A DNA stretch of 64,000 bases from Aeromonas veronii (GTDB taxonomy: Bacteria > Pseudomonadota > Gammaproteobacteria > Enterobacterales > Aeromonadaceae): the NCBI RefSeq assembly GCF_040215105.1, contig NZ_CP157875.1, positions 3,887,501 to 3,951,500 of the forward strand, read 5' to 3'. Below, piece by piece: positions 40,801 through 49,924 of the stretch. Both the position numbers and the translations under genes were made by a program. The number at the start of each line of letters is the position of its first letter. The first letter of the stretch is position 1. The notes below the pieces were generated by a model. The model saw only the letters and a list, made by a program, of their open reading frames with translations. It searched no databases and was not told the DNA's origin.

Positions 40801-41443
40801 TCACCGCCGTATTGCTGGCATTGACGGCATTGGCCTTGTTCGCCGTATAAAACCACTCCCCGCGATTATTACTTGTTTTATCGACCGGATAACCTGTGCC
40901 AACAGACCAACTCCCGGTGTAGGGGTTGGCCGAATTACTTGCCGTCACGTCCTGCTTGCAGTCAACCAGGCTGATGTTGCTCACCTGATAACCGCTAAGG
41001 GAGTACCACTCTCCCCGCCCTCTTCCTGGCGGTGTACCACTCTCCACCTCATAGCTCCACATCTGGGACTGAAAATATCCCGTATTGGCGAGGGGTGTTT
41101 TGGACGTGGCGCACGCATTGAATTTGTCAGAGAAGCGCTTATTGCTGTTGATGGCGGGAATACTGCCGTCCGTGGAGAAATAGATAAACTTGTTGTTATT
41201 GGCCGTATCGGGGTCATTGCTCAGTGCGGGATAGACGGTCGCCGGATTATACGCTTCTTTTATCTGCTCCATGGTGTCCGCCATACTGCCCGAGTTGTCG
41301 AATATCAGCAGTACCTTGGGCCTGAAATCACCGGCTTTGTTGAAGTCATAGATAAAGAGCTCGGTATCATCGGCTCTCGTTGTATTGGCAACCAGTATCA
41401 GGCTGGACCAGCACAAGACGACTCCAATTTGTCGTAACCACAT
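37862..41443 (-). CDS. pilY1: Type IV pilus tip-associated adhesin PilY1 (TapY1-like)
   Basis: A 1193-residue exported protein with a signal peptide. The N-terminal von Willebrand A domain has the MIDAS-type FDNSGSM (about 49-54). The C-terminal PilY1 beta-propeller carries calcium-loop motifs DANRNGVLKSSENDF (about 738-752) and DSDGDDKVDRI (about 880). It acts at the pilus tip or base in adhesion, twitching and control of pilus retraction. ATG 41443 follows AGGAGCGAAGGA. It overlaps the tapY2-like gene by 4 bp, so the two are coupled. Confidence 0.92.
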   Translation of the reverse strand: MWLRQIGVVLCWSSLILVANTTRADDTELFIYDFNKAGDFRPKVLLIFDNSGSMADTMEQIKEAYNPATVYPALSNDPDTANNNKFIYFSTDGSIPAINSNKRFSDKFNACATSKTPLANTGYFQSQMWSYEVESGTPPGRGRGEWYSLSGYQVSNISLVDCKQDVTASNSANPYTGSWSVGTGYPVDKTSNNRGEWFYTANKANAVNASNTAVTIYSANYIRWYYGPTGYSKESRLRIAKDAVKGLISSTPGVDFGLAIFNTNNSNSSNGGRIVRDILGSEATLANGKSGEQDLLDRVEALTASTNTPLCETLSEAYQFFGGKQVVYGLQGTPRDTTAESPAGTYQAPYDNCSNNGYVIYITDGEPTQDTSSDSVVQGLINTLSTDEKAAYGSAVSYGTGNNRSSSYLAALAGYMKHKDVNSVSPGTQTVTTFTVGFGDEAISGAGNLLAETARRGGGVYYPATNASALTDALKASLLAILRINTSLVSPAIASNNFDRTRSLNNIYYAMFEPDVGPRWRGNLKKLMFSPDGYVADSRGLPAIKFDGTILDSAQTYWSSTKDGNRVAEGGAQAMLAAKSNRNLYVINNAQTRLDALTKANLVSQAGSEAALMTLMKVGDSAELDKLINWTKGLDVDDEDFDTSTTLRSHIMGDPLHSRPLVLNYGPQSGNMADAPDLRILFGTNAGFLHMFKDMGNTIDESWATIPYEFLANQQALRVNAESAEHLYGVDSSPVALIKDANRNGVLKSSENDFVWVFTGLRSGGKAYYAFDLSSPNTPTLKWRLNAQSTGFGELGLTWSVPEVAFVPGVTEPVLIFTGGYDTNKSAQGLGTNDSMGRGIYIVNAATGALIFSATPANTPATDHLQVSGMTDSMPGSVATLDSDGDDKVDRIYVGDTGGNIWRMDLPSATKSDWRVFKFASLGSDVTLADDRRFFTQPIVVRTINKQVTATTSGGNTTYSYQDRPFDAVLIGSGDRNRPSSESSVRNGYFMLRDYDVTPRTATSPARTPIQVSDLYDVTNDPLSAQTTTAGTLAVKAGISSAKGWANWLNEEGEKSLGTGVVLQGKLYFTSFLPQVQSFQQCTIQSIGAARQYMVDMHYGSSFRYVVDLDGNETPERYVEVQNKVADDLVVHAGDDAKIRILGGGTGEEVILKDEGNGEPERCTGSGECAQGAEEAEMDMSPKKIYLYEGEAQ

Positions 41444-41454
41444 ATCCTTCGCTC

Positions 41455-41886
41455 CTATTTGGTGAGCAGTGGCTGTTCCACACCTGCAACCCAGTTCAAC
41501 TGGCTCGCATATTTTCCATAATTCACCGAGGTCTGCAGCTCGACGTACTTGCACGCAGGAATGACGTTGCTGCTGCTGGCCTCCACCTTGCGCTTGCAGA
41601 CGGTCTCTGTTCGCGTTGTCAGCGCCACTGCCGCAGAGGCGTTGCTGCTGTTGACCGTGATGGCCGCACTGGCCCCCATATTCGAGATCAGCGTCGACAC
41701 ATTATTGCTCTGCATTGCGGCCTCAATGATCCCTTCGAGTCGATGTTCCGCCTGCCGGAAGATGGCCGCCGAGCCGGCCATCTTCAGATCCTGGCCCGAT
41801 GACTGCATCACCACGACGGCAATCAAGGTCAGCGGTACCAAAATAATCAGGGCAACGATCAGGGCTACCCCACGTTGACGCTTCAT
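41455..41886 (-). CDS. pilX: PilX-like minor pilin
   Basis: A 143-residue protein with the PilX N-terminal motif MKRQRGVALIVALIILVPLT. The middle is Ser/Asn/Ala-rich, as in PilX. It overlaps pilW by 4 bp and is 11 bp before pilY1, so it is translated with them. Minor pilin of the pre-assembled tip complex. Confidence 0.85.
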   Translation of the reverse strand: MKRQRGVALIVALIILVPLTLIAVVVMQSSGQDLKMAGSAAIFRQAEHRLEGIIEAAMQSNNVSTLISNMGASAAITVNSSNASAAVALTTRTETVCKRKVEASSSNVIPACKYVELQTSVNYGKYASQLNWVAGVEQPLLTK

Positions 41887-42884
41887 GAGTTTCCCCCCAT
41901 GACTGCCGGATTGCGCAGTGACACGCTGGTTTCCAGCAGCAACCGGCGAAAACCATCGCCATTACCCGTAACCGAGACATCGCCAACCTGGTAGGCATTG
42001 TTATTGACGTAGCGGCCGGAAGCTTGCAATGAACGCACGAGCACAAAGACTCTGGCGGCGACGACTCGCCCCTCGCTCCACTCCTGCTCGGTAACATTGT
42101 TGCTGGCGACATAGCGGTCGATGGTGCTATCAGGCACCGGACTGTCATCAACGCCAAACAGTATGCTGAGTCTTTCAATCCCTTCCGCCATGGCTCCTCC
42201 GATCAGCACGGAGCCGCCATTGGCTGTCAGATACCGTTTTCTCAACTCGGGGCTGTTGGTGGTGGCATTGGGGGAGAGGTAATAAACGATGTGCTGATAT
42301 TCCCACAATTGACGCGCAGGCATGGCGGTCACACTGGGAATGGTCTCACCACCCTTGAACATCTGTGCTACCTGAGTGTTGGTCGCAAGATAGAAACGGT
42401 TGCCTGCGGCGTTTGCATCCGTGAGGGGACGGCCCATCAGCCGCTTGATACTGATGACATCCGTGTTGGCAATACGCGATGCCACAGGAATACAGGCAAA
42501 AGCACCACCGGCAATCGCCTTGCTGCCATCAATCCGAGTTGCCCAGAGTGACCTGTTTGTCCCTACGCCAGGGGGCAGACTGCCTCGTCCCAGGTTGTCC
42601 AGACAATCATCCGCAGCAAGGACGGTCGAGCCGGAACTCAGCGTCACTCCCTGCCCCGTCGCCATGGGAGAGCCCGTATAGTCCCCCCAGAAACCGGCCC
42701 ATTTCAGATCCTGGGTCAGCATGCGCATGGCGATGCGGCCATTCTCCTGCAATTCGCTCTGATCGAAGGCGTCCTCCGTGGTGGCACGGGAAGCCACGAA
42801 GATGCTGAGACCCCCTCCCACCAGAAAGACGCCGATCAACATGGCGATCAGCCACTCGACCAAGGTAAAGCCACGGGATTTCAC
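41883..42884 (-). CDS. pilW: PilW-like minor pilin
   Basis: A 333-residue prepilin-like protein starting MKSRGFTLVEWLIAMLIGV, with the conserved RMLTQDLKWAGFWGDY segment of PilW. Part of the primed minor pilin complex at the pilus tip. It overlaps both pilV (4 bp) and pilX (4 bp). Confidence 0.9.
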   Translation of the reverse strand: MKSRGFTLVEWLIAMLIGVFLVGGGLSIFVASRATTEDAFDQSELQENGRIAMRMLTQDLKWAGFWGDYTGSPMATGQGVTLSSGSTVLAADDCLDNLGRGSLPPGVGTNRSLWATRIDGSKAIAGGAFACIPVASRIANTDVISIKRLMGRPLTDANAAGNRFYLATNTQVAQMFKGGETIPSVTAMPARQLWEYQHIVYYLSPNATTNSPELRKRYLTANGGSVLIGGAMAEGIERLSILFGVDDSPVPDSTIDRYVASNNVTEQEWSEGRVVAARVFVLVRSLQASGRYVNNNAYQVGDVSVTGNGDGFRRLLLETSVSLRNPAVMGGNS

Positions 42885-43441
42885 AGGGTGGTCGTCAGTA
42901 CGAACTGACGCCTCTGCCGATCTGCGACATTGCTCAGGCCGCAGCTGTCGCGCACTGCGGTGACATTAGTGGCCCCATCGGAGAGGGACTGGCGGCCACG
43001 CCAGAAGATCCCCACGGTCAAACTGTTGTTGGCCCCCCGAATGACGCAGCCAATGGGGGACTGCAGGGATGATGCGGCACCGGAGACGGCCGCCCCTGCC
43101 AGAGAGCGCTGCCAGTAGTAGAGATCGAGCGCCTGCCTGTCGCTGCGACTGCAGCCCGCCATGGTGCCGTCGTCATTGCCACAGGAGGGGCGGTTCAGGG
43201 CCGTATTGGAAACCACTGCGGTGCCCTGGGCAGACCAGCTGTCCTTGTTGATCCGCACACGCTCCACGAGATCGTTGGCGAGCCAATTGGCGATGGTGCG
43301 CTGACGGGCCTCATAACCGGAAAACTTGGCCGTCGCCTGCATGGCCACCAGACCCAGCAGGCCAAAAGAGAGGATCACCGCGGCTATCATCACCTCCAGC
43401 AGGCTGAATCCGGTCATGTGAGAACGACGTTGTGCTCTCAT
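42881..43441 (-). CDS. pilV: PilV-like minor pilin
   Basis: A 186-residue prepilin with leader MRAQRRSHMTG and helix FSLLEVMIAAVILSFGLLGL, cut after the Gly. The C-terminal part (AMQATAKFSGYEARQRTIAN) fits PilV. I start at ATG 43441 (GGGA upstream) rather than the internal Met at 43417. It begins 3 bp after the pilE stop and overlaps pilW. Confidence 0.88.
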   Translation of the reverse strand: MRAQRRSHMTGFSLLEVMIAAVILSFGLLGLVAMQATAKFSGYEARQRTIANWLANDLVERVRINKDSWSAQGTAVVSNTALNRPSCGNDDGTMAGCSRSDRQALDLYYWQRSLAGAAVSGAASSLQSPIGCVIRGANNSLTVGIFWRGRQSLSDGATNVTAVRDSCGLSNVADRQRRQFVLTTTL

Positions 43442-43444
43442 CGG

Positions 43445-43852
43445 CTAATCCCAGCAGGCATTATTGGTGGTATCGCCGAGCCGGGTGGCGCTGCGGGTTC
43501 CGTTCTGATCGATGGAGAAGATGACACAATCACTGTCGGAACCTTGCGCTCCGGATGCCGTCGCAAACAGCGTAAATGTATTGCCTGCCGCGGAGATAAC
43601 CAGATGATAGAGGCCTGAACCCGAGTTATCCGATACGTTCAACGCAGCCGCAGAGGAGGCGTACTGGTTGAAATCCATAAAATAGCTTTCTTGCCTGTTG
43701 GCGGCATCCAGCAGCATATTTTTGGCTTCAACACGGTGACTGACCAGCAGATAACGCTGATAGGAGGGATAGGCAATAGTGCCAAGAATCGCCACGATTG
43801 CGACGACTATCATCAATTCGATGAGGGAAAAGCCTCGATAGAACCCAATCAT
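43445..43852 (-). CDS. pilE: PilE-like minor pilin
   Basis: A 135-residue prepilin starting MIGFYRGFSLIELMIVVAIV, with the PilE C-terminal domain. Two Cys near the C-terminal end (DSDCVIFSI, NNACWD) probably form the D-region disulfide. First gene of the minor pilin operon. Confidence 0.88.
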   Translation of the reverse strand: MIGFYRGFSLIELMIVVAIVAILGTIAYPSYQRYLLVSHRVEAKNMLLDAANRQESYFMDFNQYASSAAALNVSDNSGSGLYHLVISAAGNTFTLFATASGAQGSDSDCVIFSIDQNGTRSATRLGDTTNNACWD

Positions 43853-43889
43853 GTCCCATCCTTAGGTGACTGGTACTCCTGACAGTCTA

Positions 43890-43922
43890 ATGCCGGATTG
43901 GTCGCAACGACAAACCCGGCAT
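43890..43922 (-). terminator. Hairpin between ispH and the pilin operon
   Basis: An inverted repeat ATGCCGG...CCGGCAT with an inner stem GTCG-TTG-CGAC, 40 bp after the ispH stop. There is no T tract, so termination is uncertain. Confidence 0.4.
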
Positions 43923-43963
43923 CAGAAACTTCATGCTTTATTCTTAGGCCATCCTGGCCAAAT

Positions 43964-44899
43964 TCAAATAATTCTAAGCTCGGGCGGCACCTCGAACACC
44001 ACGTTCTCCTCACGGCCCGGGTGTTCGGTCACTATCTTGCCCCCCAGCTCCCGCAGGCGAGTGATGACGTTTTGTACCAGGATGTCGGGAGCCGAAGCCC
44101 CGGCCGTCACCCCGATGCGCTCCACCCCATCCAGCCAGCCCGGTTCGATCATGGTCGCGTCGTCGATCAGATAGGCACGCGCCCCCACCTTCTCCGCCAG
44201 CTCCCGCAGGCGATTGGAGTTGGAGGAGTTGCGCGACCCCACCACCAGCATGGCATCCACCAGTCCCGCCATCTCCCGTACCGCATCCTGGCGATTCTGG
44301 GTGGCGTAGCAGATGTCATCCTTGCGCGGCCCCTGGATCTTGGGGAAATGCTGGCGCAGGGCGTCGATGACATCCGAGGTCTCATCCACGCTGAGGGTGG
44401 TCTGGGTGACGAAGCAGAGATCGTCCGGATTCTTCACCTGCAGCTTGGCCACATCGTCCGGCGTCTCCACCAGATACATGCCGCCCTCGTGGTTCTCGTA
44501 CTGTCCCATGGTGCCGATCACCTCGGGGTGGCCGGCATGACCGATGAGCACGGCTTCGGAACCCTTGCGGCTGGCACGATGGACTTCCATGTGTACCTTG
44601 GTCACCAGGGGGCAGGTGGCATCGAACACCTTGAGGGCGCGGGACTTGGCCATCTCGCGCACCGTCTTGGCCACCCCGTGGGCGGAGAAGATGACGATGC
44701 TGTCGTCCGGTACCTCATCGAGCTCCTCGACGAAGACGGCCCCCGCCTCTTTCAGCTTGTTCACCACGTAGCGGTTGTGCACCACCTCGTGGCGGACATA
44801 GATGGGCGCACCGAATTTCTCCAGCGCACTCTCGACGATGCTGATGGCACGATCGACACCGGCGCAGAAGCCGCGGGGATTAGCTAGCAAGATATCCAT
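43964..44899 (-). CDS. ispH: 4-hydroxy-3-methylbut-2-enyl diphosphate reductase IspH
   Basis: Last enzyme of the MEP isoprenoid pathway, making IPP and DMAPP. The 311-residue iron-sulfur enzyme has ligand cysteines C12 (FCAGVDRA), C96 ([11 protein letters not shown]) and C197 ([10 protein letters not shown]) and the VTAGASAPD motif. ATG 44899 overlaps the stop of a 26-codon upstream ORF (TGATG) and follows GAGGTG. Last gene of ribF-ileS-lspA-fkpB-ispH. Confidence 0.97.
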   Translation of the reverse strand: MDILLANPRGFCAGVDRAISIVESALEKFGAPIYVRHEVVHNRYVVNKLKEAGAVFVEELDEVPDDSIVIFSAHGVAKTVREMAKSRALKVFDATCPLVTKVHMEVHRASRKGSEAVLIGHAGHPEVIGTMGQYENHEGGMYLVETPDDVAKLQVKNPDDLCFVTQTTLSVDETSDVIDALRQHFPKIQGPRKDDICYATQNRQDAVREMAGLVDAMLVVGSRNSSNSNRLRELAEKVGARAYLIDDATMIEPGWLDGVERIGVTAGASAPDILVQNVITRLRELGGKIVTEHPGREENVVFEVPPELRII

Positions 44900-44979
44900 C
44901 AGCACACCTCGCTCATGTCGATGGCACGATCGATCCCAACACAACAGAAGCCACGGGGGTTGGCGAGCAGGATATCCAT
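44899..44979 (-). CDS. 26-codon ORF derived from the ispH 5' end, between fkpB and ispH
   Basis: A short frame starting [12 protein letters not shown], like IspH itself, then [14 protein letters not shown] and a stop. Its first 12 codons are identical in protein sequence to those of ispH but differ at several silent positions. Its ATG overlaps the fkpB stop and its TGA overlaps the ispH ATG. It keeps the chain of stop-start overlaps, so it may couple fkpB and ispH translation. It could be a relic of tandem duplication or replacement. No function is known. Confidence 0.6.
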   Translation of the reverse strand: MDILLANPRGFCCVGIDRAIDMSEVC

Positions 44980-45431
44980 CAGTGAACTTTCTCCTCGTCA
45001 TCGACAGCCAGGATCTCCACCTCGAAGGTCACGGTGTGACCCGCCAGGGGATGATTGAAATCGACAGTGACCGACATGCCTTCCACCGCCCGGATGATGC
45101 CGGGCAGCTCACCGCCGTTGGGCTGATCGAAGATCATGATGGTGCCGACCTTGGGTTCCATATCGGCGCCAAACTTGGCTCTGTCCAGGTGGTAGATGTT
45201 GTCGGGATTGGAGAGACCGAACGCCTGCTCCGGTGCCAGGGTGAAGCTCTTGGTCTCCCCCTGCTTGAGCCCCAGCAGACACTGCTCAAAACTCATCGTC
45301 AGGCTGCCATCCCCCATCCGCAGACGAGCCGGTTTGCCGTGCAGCGCAGTGCTGTCGGCGACCGAACCATCTTCCAGCTTGATGGCAAAGTGGAACAGCA
45401 CGCTGCTGTCAGCGGCAATCTGCTGGCTCAT
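44979..45431 (-). CDS. fkpB: FKBP-type peptidyl-prolyl isomerase FkpB (SlpA-like)
   Basis: A 150-residue cytosolic PPIase of the SlyD/FkpB group, with the FKBP core [22 protein letters not shown] and the insert-in-flap region, and the C-terminal [19 protein letters not shown]. Fold and position between lspA and ispH match E. coli. It starts by 4-bp overlap with lspA (ATGA). Confidence 0.95.
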   Translation of the reverse strand: MSQQIAADSSVLFHFAIKLEDGSVADSTALHGKPARLRMGDGSLTMSFEQCLLGLKQGETKSFTLAPEQAFGLSNPDNIYHLDRAKFGADMEPKVGTIMIFDQPNGGELPGIIRAVEGMSVTVDFNHPLAGHTVTFEVEILAVDDEEKVH

Positions 45432-45937
45432 GCGGCCTCTTCCTTTTTCTTCTCACTGCGAAAACCGTCCAGCACTATCATGGCGGCACCGATGAAGATG
45501 AAGCTGTCCGCCAGATTGAACGCCGGCCAATGGGCACGCTGCCAGTAGAAGTCGAGAAAATCGACCACATGACCGAGCACCAGCCGATCGAACACGTTGC
45601 CGAGCGCCCCACCGATGATGAGGGAGTAGGCTATGCCGCTCCAGCGCTGGGTCACCGACTGCTTGCGCAGCCAGTGGATCAGCAGACCGCAGATGGCAAA
45701 CGCCAGCACCGCGAAGAACCAGCGCTGCCAGCCCCCCTGATCCGCCAGGAAACTGAACGCAGCCCCCTTGTTGTAGACATGCACCAGGTTGAAGAAGGGG
45801 GTGATCTCCACCCCCGGATAACCAAATGGCAGCAACTTGACCACGGCGAGCTTGCTCCCCTGGTCCAGCACGAAGGCCAGCACCGCCAGCCACAGCCAAC
45901 GCAGGCCGGTTTTTTGAGTGTCTTGAGTCATGTTCAT
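45428..45937 (-). CDS. lspA: Lipoprotein signal peptidase LspA
   Basis: Inner-membrane aspartyl protease that cuts prolipoproteins before the lipidated Cys. The 169-residue protein has four TM segments and the catalytic Asp pair D117 (GNVFDRL) and D144 (FNLADSFIF). It overlaps ileS by 1 bp (TGATG) and fkpB by 4 bp. Confidence 0.97.
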   Translation of the reverse strand: MNMTQDTQKTGLRWLWLAVLAFVLDQGSKLAVVKLLPFGYPGVEITPFFNLVHVYNKGAAFSFLADQGGWQRWFFAVLAFAICGLLIHWLRKQSVTQRWSGIAYSLIIGGALGNVFDRLVLGHVVDFLDFYWQRAHWPAFNLADSFIFIGAAMIVLDGFRSEKKKEEAA

Positions 45938-48798
45938 CAGGCAAATTGACGCGTTTCGCCGTCACCCTCGACGTTGGTGACGCAGCGGCCACAGATCTCT
46001 TCGTGACCAGCAATGGTGCCCACGTCTTCCACATGGTGCCAGCAGCGGTCGCACTTGGCGGCGGCAGACTGGGCCACGCTCAGCCAGAGGTCATCGCGCT
46101 CGGTAGCGACGGCGTCCGCCGGTGCTGATTCGGCAACCGCAACCTTGGCCTTGGAAGTGAGCAGCACGAAGCGCAGCTCATCGGCCAGGGCGTTCAGGCG
46201 CGCAGCCAGCTCCGGCTTGGCGAACAGGGTCAGCTCGGCCTGCAGGGAACCGCCGATGCGCTTCTCGCCACGGGCGGCTTCCAGCGCCTTGTTCACTTCC
46301 CCGCGCACAGCCAGGATCTCCGCCCAGAAGGCATCACTCATCTGCTCGCCCGCTTCCAGCCCGAACAGACCGTCATACCACTCCTCGGTGAACACGAACT
46401 CGCCGCGCTCGCCCGGCAGCAGGGCCCAGATCTCGTCGGCGGTGAAGCTCATGATGGGCGCCATCCAGCGCACCATGGCTTCGGCGATGTGATAGAGGGC
46501 GCTCTGGCAGGAACGACGAGCCAGGCTGTCGGCCTTGGCGGTGTACTGCCTGTCCTTGATGACATCCAGATAGAAGGAGCCCATCTCGATGGAGCAGAAC
46601 TGCATCAGCTTCTGGGTCACGCCGTGGAAGTTGTACTCGTCAAACGCGGCCACGATCTCGGCCTGTACCGCCTTGGCACGGCCCACAGCCCAACGATCCA
46701 CCACCACCATGTCGGCAGGGGCCACCATATCGGTCGCCGGGTTGAAGCCGTTCAGGTTGGCCAGCAGGAAGCGGGCAGTGTTGCGGATACGGCGATAGGC
46801 ATCGGCGCTGCGCTTGAGGATCTCGTCGGAGACGGTCATCTCACCGGTGTAGTCGGTGCTTGCCACCCACAGGCGCAGAATGTCGGCACCCAGCTTGTTC
46901 ATCACGTCCTGGGGGCTGACCACGTTGCCGATGGATTTGGACATCTTGCGGCCCTGACCATCCACGGTGAAGCCGTGGGTCAGTACCTGGTTGTACGGAG
47001 CCTTGTCCTTCATGGCGACGCCGATCATCAAGGAGGACATGAACCAGCCACGATGCTGATCCGAGCCTTCCAGATACATGTCGGCCGGGTTGCCGTTGAA
47101 CTCGGGACGGGCATCCACCACGGAGGAGTGGGTAGAACCAGAGTCGAACCAGACGTCCAGGGTATCCGGCACCTTCTCATAGTTGTCGGCGTCCGCACCC
47201 AGCAGATCGGCCTTGTCCAGATCCCACCAGGCCTGGATGCCTTTCTGTTCCACCAGCTTGGCCACTTCTTCCATCAGACGGACGGATTCCGGGTGCAGTT
47301 GCTGGGTCTCTTTATGAACGAACAGGGAGATGGGCACACCCCAGGTCCGCTGACGGGAGATGCACCAGTCCGGACGGTTCTCGACCATGGCCTGGATGCG
47401 GTTCTTGCCCCATGCCGGCACCCAGCCGCTCTGACCGTGTTCGGCAATGCCCTGGGTCTCGATACGCTCGATCTCTTCCAGCGCACGCTTGCGCAGACCG
47501 TTCTGCTCCATGCTGATGAACCACTGGGGGGTGGCGCGGAAGATGATCGGGGTCTTGTGACGCCAGCAGTGCGGGTAGGAGTGGTTGAACACCTGATGGT
47601 GCAGCAGGGCGCCGCGCTCGGTCAGCACATCGACCACGGCAGTGTTGGCCTTGAACACGTGCTGGCCGGCGAACAGTTCGGTATCCGGCAGGTAGACGCC
47701 GTTGCTGCCAACCGGGTTGGCCACTTCCAGACCGTATTTCTGTCCGACCACGAAGTCTTCCTGACCGTGGCCAGGGGCGGTGTGGACGATACCGGTACCG
47801 GCGTCCAGAGTGACGTGCTCACCCAGCACCACGGGGACATCGTAGTGATAGAAGGGGTGGTTAAAGCGCAGCAGATCCAGGGTGCTGCCCTTGGCATAAC
47901 CCAGGTTGTGGAACTGCTCGATACCGGCGCGGTCCATCACGTCCTTGACCAGCTCGGCGGCCAGGATCAGGCGCTCAGGCTGCTCACCGTCCACCTGCAC
48001 CAGGGCGTAGTCCAGATCGGCGTGCATGGCGATGGCACGGTTGGCCGGCAGGGTCCAGGGGGTGGTGGTCCAGATCACGGCAGAGAGCGGGCCACGACCA
48101 AAGTGACCTTGCGGGCAGTCGAACTTGGCCGCCACGGCAGCCTCGTCGACGGCCTTGAAGCGCACGTCGATGGAGGGGGAGTTCTTGTCGTAGTACTCGA
48201 CTTCGGCTTCGGCCAGAGCGGAGCCACAGTCGGTACACCAGTGCACCGGCTTGGAGCCCTTGTGCAGGTGACCGTTTGCGACGATCTTGGCCATGGCGCG
48301 GATGATGTTGGCTTCGGTGCCAAAGTCCATGGTCAGGTAGGGATGTTCCCAATCACCCAGCACCCCCAGACGGATGAAGTCGGTCTTCTGCGCTTCAATC
48401 TGGGTCTTGGCGTATTTGCGGCACTCGGCGCGGAACTCGGCGGCGGAGACCTTCTCCCCCGGCTTGCCGACCATGCCTTCCACCTTCAGTTCGATGGGCA
48501 GACCGTGGCAATCCCAACCCGGCACATAGGGGGAGTCGAAGCCCGACATGCCCTTGGACTTGATGATGATGTCTTTGAGGATCTTGTTGACCGAGTGACC
48601 GATGTGAATGCTGCCGTTCGCATAGGGGGGGCCATCATGCAGAATGAAAGAAGGCTTGCCCGCTTTGGCGCGGCGAATGGCGCCGTAAAGATCCTGATCG
48701 TACCAACGCTTGAGCATGTTGGGTTCGCGCTTGGCGAGATCGCCACGCATCGGAAACTCGGTTTCCGGCAGATTCAGGGTGTGTTTATAGTCGCTCAT
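45937..48798 (-). CDS. ileS: Isoleucyl-tRNA synthetase IleS
   Basis: Charges tRNA-Ile, with editing of valine. The 953-residue class I synthetase has HIGH at 65-68 (NGSIHIGHS), the KMSKS motif, the [12 protein letters not shown] segment and the C-terminal zinc site CDRCWHHVE...CGRC. It is the bacterial IleS1 type. It overlaps lspA and ribF by one base each (TGATG). Confidence 0.98.
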   Translation of the reverse strand: MSDYKHTLNLPETEFPMRGDLAKREPNMLKRWYDQDLYGAIRRAKAGKPSFILHDGPPYANGSIHIGHSVNKILKDIIIKSKGMSGFDSPYVPGWDCHGLPIELKVEGMVGKPGEKVSAAEFRAECRKYAKTQIEAQKTDFIRLGVLGDWEHPYLTMDFGTEANIIRAMAKIVANGHLHKGSKPVHWCTDCGSALAEAEVEYYDKNSPSIDVRFKAVDEAAVAAKFDCPQGHFGRGPLSAVIWTTTPWTLPANRAIAMHADLDYALVQVDGEQPERLILAAELVKDVMDRAGIEQFHNLGYAKGSTLDLLRFNHPFYHYDVPVVLGEHVTLDAGTGIVHTAPGHGQEDFVVGQKYGLEVANPVGSNGVYLPDTELFAGQHVFKANTAVVDVLTERGALLHHQVFNHSYPHCWRHKTPIIFRATPQWFISMEQNGLRKRALEEIERIETQGIAEHGQSGWVPAWGKNRIQAMVENRPDWCISRQRTWGVPISLFVHKETQQLHPESVRLMEEVAKLVEQKGIQAWWDLDKADLLGADADNYEKVPDTLDVWFDSGSTHSSVVDARPEFNGNPADMYLEGSDQHRGWFMSSLMIGVAMKDKAPYNQVLTHGFTVDGQGRKMSKSIGNVVSPQDVMNKLGADILRLWVASTDYTGEMTVSDEILKRSADAYRRIRNTARFLLANLNGFNPATDMVAPADMVVVDRWAVGRAKAVQAEIVAAFDEYNFHGVTQKLMQFCSIEMGSFYLDVIKDRQYTAKADSLARRSCQSALYHIAEAMVRWMAPIMSFTADEIWALLPGERGEFVFTEEWYDGLFGLEAGEQMSDAFWAEILAVRGEVNKALEAARGEKRIGGSLQAELTLFAKPELAARLNALADELRFVLLTSKAKVAVAESAPADAVATERDDLWLSVAQSAAAKCDRCWHHVEDVGTIAGHEEICGRCVTNVEGDGETRQFA

Positions 48799-49772
48799 CA
48801 GTCCTGGGTTCCCTTCTTTTCTAAAAGAGTGCTGGGTAAATTGAATGATGGCAGCCCGAACCAGGCTCGGGCCGCCAGGGCATCTCGTTCGATCTGCTCT
48901 TTCAAGGCGGTGAAAGAGGCAAACTTCTGCTCTTCGCGCAGCTTGTGGCGAAGCAGCACCTTGACCTGCTGACCATATAGATCACCAGAAAAATCAAATA
49001 GATGTACTTCCAATCTGGCTTGTGTACCGCTCAAGGTCGGCCGTACACCCACATTGGCGACACCGGGGAAGGTCTTGCCGGAACATAACACTTCCACCGC
49101 GAACACGCCACCGACCGGGATCACCTGCCGCTTCAGGGCGAGGTTGGCAGTGGGAAATCCTATGGTGCGCCCCAGCTTGTCGCCGTGGGCCACCCGACCG
49201 CTGATGGCGTAGGGACGCCCCAGCATCAACTCCACTTCCGCCATGCGGCCGGCCGCGAGGGCCTCGCGCACCAGGGTACTGCTGACCCGCTGGCGGGACA
49301 GCTGGAAGCTCTGGGTGCTGATCACCTCGAAGCCAAAGCGGCGTCCCGCCGCCTCCAGCAGGTGGAAGTCCCCTTCCCGCCCCTTGCCGAAGCGAAAATC
49401 GTCCCCTACCACCAGGTAGTGAACGCCGAGCTTCTCCACCAGCAGCTGCTCGATGAAGGTACTGGCCGCCTGCTCGGCGAAACGGTGGGTGAAACGCACA
49501 CAAAGCATGCGATCGATCTGCATGGCCTTGAGCGCTTCGTACTTCTCCCGCCAACGGCTGAGGCGCGCAGGCGCGGCGCTGCCCGCAAACAGCTCGAGGG
49601 GCTGGGGTTCGAACAGCATGACGCAGGCGGGCAAGCCTAGCTGGGCGGCTTTTTCCTGCAACCTGGCCAACACCGCATGGTGTCCCTGATGAACCCCATC
49701 GAAGTTGCCTATGGTCAATACACAGCCCCGGTGACGGGGCTTGATATTGTGAATGCCGCGAATAAGCTCCAT
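48798..49772 (-). CDS. ribF: Bifunctional riboflavin kinase/FAD synthetase RibF
   Basis: Makes FMN and FAD. The 324-residue protein starts [16 protein letters not shown], has the nucleotidyltransferase site [12 protein letters not shown] (N-terminal domain) and the riboflavin kinase motifs [11 protein letters not shown] and [10 protein letters not shown] (C-terminal domain). ATG 49772 follows AAGG; the longer frame upstream is not used. Confidence 0.96.
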   Translation of the reverse strand: MELIRGIHNIKPRHRGCVLTIGNFDGVHQGHHAVLARLQEKAAQLGLPACVMLFEPQPLELFAGSAAPARLSRWREKYEALKAMQIDRMLCVRFTHRFAEQAASTFIEQLLVEKLGVHYLVVGDDFRFGKGREGDFHLLEAAGRRFGFEVISTQSFQLSRQRVSSTLVREALAAGRMAEVELMLGRPYAISGRVAHGDKLGRTIGFPTANLALKRQVIPVGGVFAVEVLCSGKTFPGVANVGVRPTLSGTQARLEVHLFDFSGDLYGQQVKVLLRHKLREEQKFASFTALKEQIERDALAARAWFGLPSFNLPSTLLEKKGTQD

Positions 49773-49924
49773 CAGTGCCTTGTGCGTTGCTGCCATGGAA
49801 ATCGGCGGATTATATATCAGGCGGCCAGCAGGATCAGCCCTCATGGCCCGATTTCAGCAGCCAGGAGGCCATCACCCCGCCTTCCGCCAGGCTTGGCCTG
49901 ATACAAGGCGCCTTAAAAGTCCTA

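Noticed and set aside
46489..48972. 827-codon plus-strand frame opposite ileS
   Set aside because: Antisense to ileS, with composition typical of shadows (His/Gly/Val-rich). No domain is visible.
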